A program made the position numbers and the translations under genes. DNA of 16,679 nucleotides, from contig JBBWZQ010000131.1 in NCBI GenBank assembly GCA_039649115.1, positions 1 through 16,679 of the forward strand, read 5' to 3'. Within the stretch, counting starts at the first letter, position 1. Each line of letters opens with the position of its first letter. Of this stretch, positions 1 to 6,935 are shown one piece after another. Below the pieces are notes generated by a model, which saw only the letters and a list, made by a program, of their open reading frames with translations, ran no database searches and was not told where the DNA came from. The stretch is from DATEJJ01 sp039649115 (GTDB lineage: Bacteria > Actinomycetota > Actinomycetes > Mycobacteriales > Micromonosporaceae).

Positions 1-1
1 A

Positions 2-33
2 GGCCCTGACCGGCGTTCTTCCTGGTCAGGGCC
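2..33 (-). terminator. Hairpin terminator downstream of tRNA-Ala
   Basis: A perfect 10-bp inverted repeat (GGCCCTGACC at 2-11, GGTCAGGGCC at 24-33) with a 12-nt loop starts 8 nt past the tRNA 3' end. The window edge cuts off whatever follows, so a T-tract cannot be checked. Position and stem strength fit a tRNA terminator. Confidence 0.75.
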
Positions 34-41
34 AAATTCTG

Positions 42-115
42 TGGAGCTGAGGGGATTCGAACCCCTGACCCCCTCGATGCGAACGAGGTGCGCTACCGGT
101 CTGCGCCACAGCCCC
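42..115 (-). tRNA. tRNA-Ala, anticodon CGC
   Basis: The minus strand folds into a complete 74-nt cloverleaf. The acceptor stem GGGGCTG pairs with CAGCTCC and has a G3:U70 wobble, the classical alanine identity element. The discriminator base is A73. The anticodon stem is CCTCG/CGAGG with loop TTCGCAT, giving anticodon CGC (reads GCG). The T-arm contains GGTTCGAATCC. CCA is not encoded. It lies 91 bp downstream of sepX on the same strand and just upstream of a hairpin terminator. Confidence 0.97.
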
Positions 116-206
116 TGATCAGTACGCCACCGGCCGATCCACCGACAGCACAACCGGCGACAAGGCTAACAGGTAGCGCCAACCCCGCGCGAATCAGTAC
201 CGAAAC

Positions 207-962
207 TCAGTACCCCGCCGCCCGCGACTCGTACGGCCGGCCCCGTACCCGCGCACGTGCCGACCCGTCCACGTACCGCTGCGACAGCCGCAGCGCCTCC
301 CGCTGGGCCACGGCACGCGCCGCCGCAGCTCGACGCAGCGCCTCCCGGCGGGCTGCCAGCCGGCGGGCCTGCTCGCGACGCAGTTCCGCCTCCCGTGCCA
401 GCAGCCAGGCCGCTCGCCGGGCCGCCGCGCGCCGCCGCCGGCGCTCTACCACCGCGCGCTGGCGCAGGTGGCCGAGGTATGCGAGGAGCAGCGCGCCGCT
501 GGCAGTGCAGCCGATCGTGAAGCCCGGACCGACCACCCCCAGCCCGATCAGCTCGATCAGGTTGAGCAGCAGCAGGGCGGCGAGGACCCGCCGGCGCCGG
601 TAGATCGCCGGGGGATGGCGGCGGGGCAAGCTACCACTGCGCAGGCCGCCCCGAAATGACAGCGGGATCCCCGAGACGGGGAACGCCGAGACGGGGACGG
701 CAGTGACCGGGACGGCGGAGACCGGGATGGAGGACACCGGAACGGGAGGCACCGGGACAGAGGAGAAAAGAGCGCGCGGCGGGTTGACCGGCCGGGCTCC
801 GGGCACGGTCCGCTGACGGCGGCGGCGATCCAGCACCCGCGCCGTGGACAGCGCCCGCTCCGCCACGAGCCGCTCGGTCGCGTCGTACCGGCGGACCAGG
901 GCCGGCGCGAGGGCGAGCAGCCCGGCAGCGGCGAGGACGGCGAGGAGCACCGAGGTCGGCAC
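207..962 (-). CDS. sepX: Divisome membrane protein SepX/GlpR
   Basis: This is a 251-residue membrane protein. An N-terminal hydrophobic segment (about 3-24) is followed by a basic stretch, a seven-copy pentapeptide repeat (69-103), a hydrophobic hairpin (about 126-166) and an Arg/Ala-rich, probably helical cytoplasmic tail (167-235). This architecture and the place after galU-glp-rimJ match the SepX/GLPR family (Rv0996 position in M. tuberculosis). In Corynebacterium GLPR is the membrane receptor of Glp and ties it to FtsZ; in Streptomyces SepX is needed for cross-walls and sporulation septa. The start at GTG 962 is preferred because GGGAGGGG sits 7 nt upstream. A GTG at 980 is in frame but has no ribosome site and lies upstream of the likely transcription start. 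The family call rests mainly on architecture and synteny, since the sequence is low-complexity. Confidence 0.8.
   Translation of the reverse strand: MPTSVLLAVLAAAGLLALAPALVRRYDATERLVAERALSTARVLDRRRRQRTVPGARPVNPPRALFSSVPVPPVPVSSIPVSAVPVTAVPVSAFPVSGIPLSFRGGLRSGSLPRRHPPAIYRRRRVLAALLLLNLIELIGLGVVGPGFTIGCTASGALLLAYLGHLRQRAVVERRRRRAAARRAAWLLAREAELRREQARRLAARREALRRAAAARAVAQREALRLSQRYVDGSARARVRGRPYESRAAGY
654..758 (-). repeat. 15-bp tandem repeat coding (V/I/F)PVSx pentapeptides
   Basis: Seven consecutive five-residue units inside sepX read VPVPP, VPVSS, IPVSA, VPVTA, VPVSA, FPVSG and IPLSF. The DNA units are diverged 15-mers (consensus close to ACCGGGACGGCGGAG on the plus strand). The repeat lies in the linker between the first membrane segment and the later hydrophobic hairpin. 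Confidence 0.85.
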
Positions 963-983
963 CCTCACCCCTCCCGTCACAAA

Positions 984-989
984 ATTACA
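984..989 (-). promoter_or_regulatory. Possible -10 element for sepX
   Basis: TGTAAT reads on the minus strand in the 95-bp gap between rimJ and sepX and matches TATAAT at 5 of 6 positions. Transcription would begin near 977, between the poor GTG at 980 and the favoured GTG at 962. No convincing -35 box is visible, so this is tentative. It would allow sepX to be expressed apart from the operon. Confidence 0.35.
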
Positions 990-1057
990 GCCATGTGATT
1001 CGAGGTTACGGGGCCGATCACGGTACCGCTGTCACGCCACACCGCCGCAGGTGGGAG

Positions 1058-1702
1058 TCATACCGCCCGATTGGCGGCGCCGCGCAGCCGGTGCCAGCGC
1101 GCGAGCAGGCCTCCCTCGGCCGAGACATCCTCGGTCGTCAACGCGTACCCGACGTGGTCGCGCCACGCTCCGTCGATGTGCAGGTACCGAGGGTGGTACG
1201 CCTCCTCGCGGAAGCCCAGCTTCTCCACGACCCGGCGGGAGGCGGTGTTCTCCGGCCGGATGTTGACCTCGATACGGTGCAGCCCACCGGCCACGAACGC
1301 GTGGTCGACCACGAGCGCCAGCGCGGTCGGGGTGATGCCGCGCCCTGCCACCCGGGAGTCCACCCAGTAGCCGGCGTACGCGGAGCAGAAGGCCCGGCGC
1401 ACGATGTTGCTCAACGACAGCTGCCCCACGAACCGGTCGCCCTCCGCCTCGGTCCGGAGGAAGATCGCGAAAGGCATGGCGGAGCCCTCGCGGGCGGTGC
1501 GGCGCAGCTCGCGCAGCACGTAGCGGAAGGAGGCGGCGGAGTTCAGGTCGTCCCAGCGGCCGGGTGGCGTGGGCTCCCAGCGGGCCAGCCAGTCCTCGTT
1601 GCCCACCCGCACGTCGGCCCAGGCCCGGGCGTCACCGCGCCGGTAGGGGCGCAGCACCACCGGACCGTCACTCAACACCGCCGGCCAGCCGGGAGAGCTC
1701 AT
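1058..1702 (-). CDS. rimJ: RimJ/RimL-type GNAT N-acetyltransferase
   Basis: This 214-residue protein has the GNAT fold of the RimJ/RimL group, which transfers acetyl from acetyl-CoA to protein N-termini or other amines. Visible signatures are VAGRGITPTAL (118-128, the acetyl-CoA pyrophosphate loop) and the NTASRRVVEKLGF stretch (152-164), where Asn and the GF end are typical of motif B. The substrate cannot be read from sequence. The ATG at 1702 overlaps the glp stop codon as ATGA, so translation is probably coupled to glp and no separate ribosome site is seen. Its equivalent is Rv0995 in M. tuberculosis, also placed between glp and sepX. The stable association suggests a link to the Glp-SepX pair, but none is shown here. 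Confidence 0.88.
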   Translation of the reverse strand: MSSPGWPAVLSDGPVVLRPYRRGDARAWADVRVGNEDWLARWEPTPPGRWDDLNSAASFRYVLRELRRTAREGSAMPFAIFLRTEAEGDRFVGQLSLSNIVRRAFCSAYAGYWVDSRVAGRGITPTALALVVDHAFVAGGLHRIEVNIRPENTASRRVVEKLGFREEAYHPRYLHIDGAWRDHVGYALTTEDVSAEGGLLARWHRLRGAANRAV

Positions 1703-2991
1703 CGGCGCCGGTCCAACAGCAGGACGTCGACGGTGGATCCGGCGGGCGCGTTCATCACCCGCTCGCCGAGCACCATGAGGCCGTTCGCCTCGGACATCCC
1801 GGACAGCGTGTATGGTCCGCCGGCCAATGGTTGCACGGTGTAACCGCCGCCGCGGCGCTCGGCCACCAGCGCCGGCCGGAACTCGCGCAGTCCGCTCACT
1901 GAGTACACGGTCTCCAGTAGATGCGCCCGGACGCTCGGGCGGAATACCGGTTCGGCGCCGGCCAGCACCTGGATCACCGGCCGGACCAGGATCTCGAACC
2001 CGACCAGCGCGGCACCCGGGTCGCCGGGCAGGCAGACAATGGGCACCTCCTCGCCGCCGATGGTGCCGAACCCCAGGGAGGAGCACGGGTACACGGACAG
2101 GTCGGTGAACCCGACCGGGCCGCGCGACAGGATCCGGCGCACCATGTCGCCCGGGCCGGTGCCGGTACCTCCGCTGGTGACGATGAGGTCGGCGCGCAGC
2201 GTCTGGTCCTCCAGCAGTCCGCGCAGGCCTTCGGGGTCGTCGTCGCAGATGCCGACGCGGTATGCGTGCGCACCCGCCTCGGCGGCGGCCGCGGTCAGCG
2301 CGTGCGAGTTGACGTCGACGACCTGGCCGGGCTGGCTGGTCCGGCCCGCGTCGACCAGCTCGTCGCCGGTGGACAGCACGACCACGCGCGGGCTCGGTCG
2401 CACCGTCACGTGCCCGATGCCGGTGGCGGCCAGCACCGCGACCAGCGCCGGAGACACGAAGGTACCGGCGGGTGCGAGCACCGCACCCGCGGGCAGCTCG
2501 TCCCCGGCGCGGCGGATCCCGTACCCCTTCTTGGGGGTCTGCTGGATCTCGACGGCGGCCATGCCCTGGTCGGTGAGGTCGGGTGGCACGACAACGTCGG
2601 TGCCCGCGGGCACCGCGGCCCCGGCGGCGACGCAGAAGCAGGTGCCGGGGGTCAACCGCACGGGTCGCCAGCTCGCGGCGGCGATGTCCCCGATCACGTG
2701 GAGCCGGGTCGGCCGCTGCGGGCTGGCCGTGGCGATGTCCTCGAACCGGACGGCATAGCCGTCCACCGCGGCGTGGTCGAAGGCGGGCAGCGGCCCGGGG
2801 GCGACCGCGTCGTGGGCGAGCACGTTGCCGTAGGACTGGGTGAGATCGAGGTCGAGCGGGGGCAGCGGCCGGACCCGGCGCAGCACCCCGCTCAGATAGT
2901 TCGCCAGCGGGGTCAGGCCGCCCGGATCAGACCCGGCGCCGTCGCGCTCGGGCTGCCCGGTCGCCGGGCCGTGCTCGGCCGTGGCCGTCAT
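1699..2991 (-). CDS. glp: Gephyrin-like protein Glp (MoeA family molybdotransferase)
   Basis: This 430-residue protein is full length for MoeA. In the pathway, MoeA inserts molybdate into adenylylated molybdopterin. Landmarks are FDHAAVDGYAVR (71-82, the MoeA N-terminal signature), STGDEL (207-212), TSGGTGTGPGD (272-282, the MPT-binding loop) and LPGDPGAALVGFE (321-333), which corresponds to LPGNPVSA in E. coli MoeA. The Asn-to-Asp and VS-to-GA changes in that last loop are worth noting. No other molybdenum cofactor gene is in the window. Instead it sits between galU and rimJ-sepX. In Corynebacterium the gene at this locus encodes Glp, which binds FtsZ and the membrane receptor GLPR, so a divisome role is likely, with or without molybdotransferase activity. 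The start is ATG 2991 with purine-rich GGAGAGG and GGGAG upstream. Confidence 0.88.
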   Translation of the reverse strand: MTATAEHGPATGQPERDGAGSDPGGLTPLANYLSGVLRRVRPLPPLDLDLTQSYGNVLAHDAVAPGPLPAFDHAAVDGYAVRFEDIATASPQRPTRLHVIGDIAAASWRPVRLTPGTCFCVAAGAAVPAGTDVVVPPDLTDQGMAAVEIQQTPKKGYGIRRAGDELPAGAVLAPAGTFVSPALVAVLAATGIGHVTVRPSPRVVVLSTGDELVDAGRTSQPGQVVDVNSHALTAAAAEAGAHAYRVGICDDDPEGLRGLLEDQTLRADLIVTSGGTGTGPGDMVRRILSRGPVGFTDLSVYPCSSLGFGTIGGEEVPIVCLPGDPGAALVGFEILVRPVIQVLAGAEPVFRPSVRAHLLETVYSVSGLREFRPALVAERRGGGYTVQPLAGGPYTLSGMSEANGLMVLGERVMNAPAGSTVDVLLLDRRR

Positions 2992-3087
2992 CCGCTCCCG
3001 TGCCTCTCCACTCGGACCGCTCTGCTCGGACCGGGTGGTCCGCGGGCGTCTTCCGGACGCTACCGCCCGGTCACGACCGCCGCGCGG

Positions 3088-4032
3088 TTACGCCGGCCGG
3101 CCGGACATCTCATTCTTCACGAAGTCGGCCAGCCAGTCGCGGAACGCCGGGCCGAGATCCGGCCTTTGGCACGCCAGCTCCACCACGGCCTGCAGGTACC
3201 CGAGCGGCGCGCCGGTGTCGTACCGGGTGCCCCGGAAGATCACTCCGTGTACCGGGGTGCCCTCGCGGAGCAGCAGCGCCATGGCGTCGGTGAGCTGGAT
3301 CTCCCCACCCGCACCGGGCTCGGTACGCCGGATCGCGTCGAAGATCGTGTTCGGCAGGACGTACCGGCCGACCACGGCCAGGTTGCTCGGCGCCTGGTCG
3401 CGGGGCGGCTTCTCGACCAGCCCGGTGACCTTGACGACCTCGGCACCGGACGCCGCCTCGGCGGCCGGCTCGACCGAGGCCACGCCGTACCGGGAGACCT
3501 CGTCCCAGGGGACCTCGATGAACGCCAGCACGATGCCGCCGGTACGGGCCTGGAGGTCGAGCATGTCGGGCAGCAGCGGGTCGGACTCGTCGGTGAACTC
3601 GTCGCCGAGCAGGACCGCGAAGGGCTCGCCACCCACGTGCGACTCCGCGTAGGACACCGCGTGGCCCAGGCCCTTGGGCTCCGGCTGGCGGCAGGTGTAG
3701 ATCTCCGCCAGCTCGGACGGGCGCACGATGGCGGCCAGCCGCTCCTGGTCGCCCTTGTCCTCCAGGTGCCGCTCCAGATCGGGGCGCCGGTCGAAGTGGT
3801 CCACCATGGACGTCTTGCCACGGCCGGTGACCAGCAGGATGTCGCAGACGCCGGCGCGTGCCGCCTCCTCCACGATGTACTGCAGCACCGGCCGGTCCAC
3901 GACCGGCAGCAGCTCCTTGGGTACCGCCTTGGTGGCGGGCAGGAAGCGGGTGGCCATTCCGGCGGCGGGAATGACGGCCTTGACGGCCCGGCCTGCGCCG
4001 GGCTGAGGTGCGGCACTCTGAGTGTCGTCCAT
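3088..4032 (-). CDS. galU: UTP--glucose-1-phosphate uridylyltransferase
   Basis: GalU makes UDP-glucose from UTP and glucose 1-phosphate, feeding cell-wall glycans, trehalose and exopolysaccharide. The 314-residue protein carries the nucleotidyltransferase loop (IPAAGMATRF then LPATKAVPKELLP, 21-43), LLGDEF (141-146, catalytic/metal Asp region), LVEKPP (205-210), GEIQLTDAM (243-251) and RYDTGAPLGYLQA (270-282). The start is taken at ATG 4032. An ATG at 4083 would add 17 residues but would overlap the upstream cyclase gene and lacks a ribosome site. ATG 4032 follows the cyclase stop codon by 10 bp and has a TAGTCT -10-like hexamer 7 nt upstream, which suggests a leaderless transcript besides read-through. 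It is separated from glp by a 96-bp gap with only short hairpins (3027-3042 and 3046-3060). Confidence 0.93.
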   Translation of the reverse strand: MDDTQSAAPQPGAGRAVKAVIPAAGMATRFLPATKAVPKELLPVVDRPVLQYIVEEAARAGVCDILLVTGRGKTSMVDHFDRRPDLERHLEDKGDQERLAAIVRPSELAEIYTCRQPEPKGLGHAVSYAESHVGGEPFAVLLGDEFTDESDPLLPDMLDLQARTGGIVLAFIEVPWDEVSRYGVASVEPAAEAASGAEVVKVTGLVEKPPRDQAPSNLAVVGRYVLPNTIFDAIRRTEPGAGGEIQLTDAMALLLREGTPVHGVIFRGTRYDTGAPLGYLQAVVELACQRPDLGPAFRDWLADFVKNEMSGRPA

Positions 4033-4039
4033 ATAGGGC

Positions 4040-4045
4040 AGACTA
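4040..4045 (-). promoter_or_regulatory. Likely -10 box of a leaderless galU transcript
   Basis: TAGTCT on the minus strand fits the actinobacterial TANNNT -10 pattern and ends 7 nt before the galU ATG, the spacing expected when transcription starts at or next to the start codon. Its first three bases are the TAG stop codon of the upstream cyclase gene. No good -35 is seen. Confidence 0.45.
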
Positions 4046-6211
4046 TCGGCCACGAGTCTGGCGCGGAGCGTGAGGGCCGCCATCCAGGGGCGGTACGCCG
4101 CCGCCTGACAGGGGCGCCACCGGGGGCACCGGCGTGGCCGGGGCCGGCGCCGGGACGGCAGGAGACGTGGGTACCAGCGCGGCGGCTCCGGCGACCCGGT
4201 AGGTGTCGCGGCCGTCCGCCTTGGCCACGTAGAGCGCGTCGTCGGCGGCGTCCAGCACCGCGACGCCGGTCGCGCCGTGGTCCGGGAAGACCGCGATGCC
4301 GATCGATACCGTGACCGGGATGCGCAGCGTTCTGGCCGGCCCGTCGGGCTGCCGCCCGACCGGCGACTGGCGTCGGTACTCCTCGGGGATGCGGCGTGCT
4401 GTCACGGTCATGGCAGTACCCCGCGTCGCGGTGCCCAACCGTTCGGCGAGGGTGATGCCGCCCAGCGCGTCGGTCTCGGGCAGCAGCAGCACGAACTCCT
4501 CCCCGCCCTGCCGGAACGCCACGTCCACCTCGCGCACCTCGGCACGCAACCGCCGGGCGAACTCGGCCAGCACCGCGTCCCCGGCCGCGTGCCCGTACGA
4601 GTCGTTGACCTCCTTGAACCGGTCCAGGTCCAGGACCAGGACGCACAGCCGGTGCCCGAACCGGTTGGCCCGCTCCACCTCCCGGCGCAGCGAGTCGCGC
4701 AGCATCCGGTAGTTGTACAGGCCGGTGAGCGGGTCGGTGTACGACAGGCGCTTCGCCTCCTCGTGGATCCGCACGTTCTCCACCGCGACCGCGGCCTGCT
4801 CGGCGAAGGTACGCAGGGTCACCTGGTCGGCGTCGTCGAACTCGTCGTTGCCCAGCCGGTCGTACAGCGCGAGCACCCCCCGTACCGCGTGCTCGGCGCG
4901 GTCCGCGGCGGGCGGCCGGCGGGTGGCGAACGGCACGGCGATGTACGTCTGCCCGCTGGGTTCCCCGGGTGCGAGCGGCGGCAGGTCCCGACCGCGCCGG
5001 CACTCCCCGGTCTGCGCGACGGCGCCCAGCAGGCCGACCCCGAGCGGCAGGCGCAGCGGCCACTCCCCCGCGCCCCGCTCCGCCAGGCCCTGCCCGCACT
5101 GCCCGACCAGCACCCCGTCCGCCGGGTCGACCAGCAGCACCACCCCCGCCTGCGCGCTGGTCGCGGCGAGCGCGGTCCGCAGGATCACCTGCAGCATCCG
5201 CTGCAGGTCGTGGGTGCTGGACAGGGTGTCGCCGAGCAGCCCGAGGTTTCCCCGCAACTGATCGCGGCTGGCGGTCAGCGCCTCGACATATGCCTGCATC
5301 TCCCGCGTCATCCGGTTGAAGGTCACCGCGAGGCGGCCCACCTCGTCGCGGGTGCGCACCGGTACCCGGGCGGACAGGTCGCCGGCCGCCACCCGCGCGG
5401 CGGCGTTCGCCAGTTGGGCCAGCGGCCGCGTGGTGCTACGCGCCAGCCACCAGGCCACCGCGACGGTGACGAGGCCGGCGAGCAGCACGATCAGCACAAG
5501 CAGCAGGCGCAGGCCGTTCTGCCCGGGGTACGCGACCGAGACGGCCAGCGGGAGCGGCTGCCCGGGCGAGATCGCCAGGCGCCGCACGGACCGGCCGTCC
5601 ACGGTGTGCCCGACGGCACTGCCCGCGAGCCCCGCCGCGGTGCTGGCGATCTTCGCGGCCCGGTCGGCGCGCTCGGTGGACAGCGGGGACCCCTGGTCGA
5701 GCAGGGTCACCGAGGCGCCGGCCGCGGCGGCGAGCCGGCCGAGCAGCCGGTCGTCCACCCGCGCCGCGGCCGACGCGTACCCGATGATCTGCCCGCTGGC
5801 GTCGCGCATGGCGACCACCGCGGCGATCGCGCCCACCGCCCGGGTGGCGGCGGCCGTGGCGGCGCAGTCCGCCCACGGCCGCGACGGCCCGTCCGGCGTG
5901 ACGATCAGGGCCGTTCCGGTCGCGTTGGACAGGTACAGCGCGTCGGCGAGGCCCTCGTCGACCACCCGCTGCGCGCCGCGGTCGTCCTGCCCGGCCGCGC
6001 TGGCGACGGCGGCCGTCCGCGCCGCTGCGGCCAGCCCCTGGCACAGCGCGTCGATCGCGCCCCGCAGCGCCGTGGTGGCGAGGTCGAGCCGGTCGAGGGC
6101 GCGGGAGCGGTTGACGGCCGCCGTCGTGCCGCCGACGAACAGCGCGCCGAGCACCACCGGGCCGAGCACCACGGCGAGAAACGCGGCGGTGAGCCGCGTA
6201 CGGAGCGTCAC
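4043..6211 (-). CDS. Membrane-bound diguanylate cyclase (HAMP-GAF-GGDEF)
   Basis: This 722-residue signalling enzyme should make c-di-GMP from two GTP. In order it has a membrane segment (about 7-33), a roughly 200-residue extracytoplasmic region with two cysteines (57 and 116), a second membrane segment (234-258), HAMP (257-309), GAF (about 335-480) and GGDEF (about 492-675). The catalytic motif is intact as GGEEF (569-573), and the inhibitory I-site RxxD (REVD, 560-563) lies exactly five residues before it, so activity with product inhibition is expected. An insertion of about 25 residues sits between GGEEF and the SIGIA strand. A Pro-rich tail ends the protein. There is no EAL or HD-GYP domain. 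The start is GTG 6211, placed 5 nt after GGGAGG; an upstream GTG at 6226 precedes that ribosome site. Its stop is 10 bp from galU, so it probably heads the galU-glp-rimJ-sepX operon. Confidence 0.93.
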   Translation of the reverse strand: MTLRTRLTAAFLAVVLGPVVLGALFVGGTTAAVNRSRALDRLDLATTALRGAIDALCQGLAAAARTAAVASAAGQDDRGAQRVVDEGLADALYLSNATGTALIVTPDGPSRPWADCAATAAATRAVGAIAAVVAMRDASGQIIGYASAAARVDDRLLGRLAAAAGASVTLLDQGSPLSTERADRAAKIASTAAGLAGSAVGHTVDGRSVRRLAISPGQPLPLAVSVAYPGQNGLRLLLVLIVLLAGLVTVAVAWWLARSTTRPLAQLANAAARVAAGDLSARVPVRTRDEVGRLAVTFNRMTREMQAYVEALTASRDQLRGNLGLLGDTLSSTHDLQRMLQVILRTALAATSAQAGVVLLVDPADGVLVGQCGQGLAERGAGEWPLRLPLGVGLLGAVAQTGECRRGRDLPPLAPGEPSGQTYIAVPFATRRPPAADRAEHAVRGVLALYDRLGNDEFDDADQVTLRTFAEQAAVAVENVRIHEEAKRLSYTDPLTGLYNYRMLRDSLRREVERANRFGHRLCVLVLDLDRFKEVNDSYGHAAGDAVLAEFARRLRAEVREVDVAFRQGGEEFVLLLPETDALGGITLAERLGTATRGTAMTVTARRIPEEYRRQSPVGRQPDGPARTLRIPVTVSIGIAVFPDHGATGVAVLDAADDALYVAKADGRDTYRVAGAAALVPTSPAVPAPAPATPVPPVAPLSGGGVPPLDGGPHAPRQTRGR

Positions 6212-6234
6212 CAATTCCTCCCGCACCGTAAGTT

Positions 6235-6242
6235 CTGTACAG
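6235..6242. promoter_or_regulatory. CTGTACAG palindrome in divergent promoter region
   Basis: The 85-bp gap between the divergent cyclase and cyclo-ligase genes (6212-6296) holds both promoters. It contains the 8-bp palindrome CTGTACAG, whose core recurs in the 12-bp palindrome at 12228-12239. It may be an operator or simply part of the general GTAC excess. No clear -35/-10 pair stands out on either strand. Confidence 0.2.
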
Positions 6243-6296
6243 ATGCGATGCTGTCACAATCGGCGGGCTTTCGTCGCTCTGCCCGAAGGGCGTGGC

Positions 6297-6890
6297 GTGT
6301 CCGAATTTTCGGATGATTTCAGTACTGATGCCCGGACTGACAAGGCCGGGCTCCGCGCGGCGTTGCTCGCCGCGCGCCGATCAAGGCCGTCACCTGCGGA
6401 TAATTCATTGGTACGGAGCACGCTCGCCGATCTGGTCCGTGGTTTGTCCACGGTGGCCTGTTACGTACCGCTGCCCGACGAACCGGGCGGCCCCGAACTG
6501 CCGGACGCGCTCGCCGGGGCCTGCGGCCGCCTCTTGCTGCCCGTGCTGCTGCCGGACAACGATCTCGACTGGGCGGTGCACGGCGGCCCCCTGGTGCCGG
6601 CCCCGCGGGGCCTGCGCGAGCCGCCCGGCCCGCGCCTCGGCCCGGCCGGGATCACCGCTGCCGGCGTGGTGATCGTCCCGGCGCTGGCGGTGGACCGGCA
6701 TGGGGTACGGCTGGGCCGGGGCGGCGGCTCGTACGACCGGGCGCTCGCGCGGGTCGGCGCCGGTACCCTCGTCGTCGCCGTGGTGTTCGACCGGGAACTG
6801 CTGGACGAGGTGCCGGAGCAGCCACACGACCGGCGGGTGGACGCGGTCGTCACGCCCTCCGGCGGCGTGCTGCGGCTGCCCGCGACGTGA
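6297..6890 (+). CDS. 5-formyltetrahydrofolate cyclo-ligase
   Basis: The enzyme (MTHFS, YgfA family) converts 5-formyl-THF to 5,10-methenyl-THF using ATP, returning a storage or inhibitory folate to the one-carbon pool in the cytoplasm. The 197-residue product has the family N-terminus (LRAALLAARRS, helix with paired Arg), the AVDRHGVRLGRGGGSYDR segment near residues 131-148 (the ATP/phosphate loop GxRLGxGGGxYDR) and a terminal DAVVTPSGG strand. The start is GTG 6297, with GAAGGG about 6 nt upstream. It is divergent from the cyclase-galU block and is followed after 89 bp by the Ruc-like gene. The same neighbourhood occurs as Rv0992c in M. tuberculosis. Confidence 0.92.
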   Translation: MSEFSDDFSTDARTDKAGLRAALLAARRSRPSPADNSLVRSTLADLVRGLSTVACYVPLPDEPGGPELPDALAGACGRLLLPVLLPDNDLDWAVHGGPLVPAPRGLREPPGPRLGPAGITAAGVVIVPALAVDRHGVRLGRGGGSYDRALARVGAGTLVVAVVFDRELLDEVPEQPHDRRVDAVVTPSGGVLRLPAT

Positions 6891-6935
6891 CATACCCGGC
6901 GGCGAGTAGACGGAAGGCGCCTCCATGACGCACCA

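Noticed and set aside
42..206. tRNA gene as an integration site for a mobile element
   Set aside because: No integrase gene, no duplicated tRNA 3' end and no composition change beside it within the window. The neighbouring genes are conserved core genes.
119..213. Three copies of TCAGTAC around the tRNA-sepX gap
   Set aside because: Spacing is irregular, one copy covers the sepX stop codon and the GTAC core is abundant throughout the window.
3027..3060. Two short hairpins (stems of 6 and 5 bp) in the galU-glp gap, possible terminator or attenuator
   Set aside because: The stems are short, no T-tract follows, and random hairpins of this size are common at this GC content.
1921..4314. A very long open frame (797 codons) on the plus strand, antisense to glp, galU and the cyclase
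   Set aside because: It lies entirely opposite recognisable genes, has no family motif, is rich in Arg/Gly/Pro/His and reflects the lack of stops in GC-rich antisense frames.
4277..6316. A 679-codon plus-strand open frame antisense to the diguanylate cyclase
   Set aside because: Same artefact: the minus-strand frame has clear HAMP, GAF and GGDEF motifs, and the antisense product has none.
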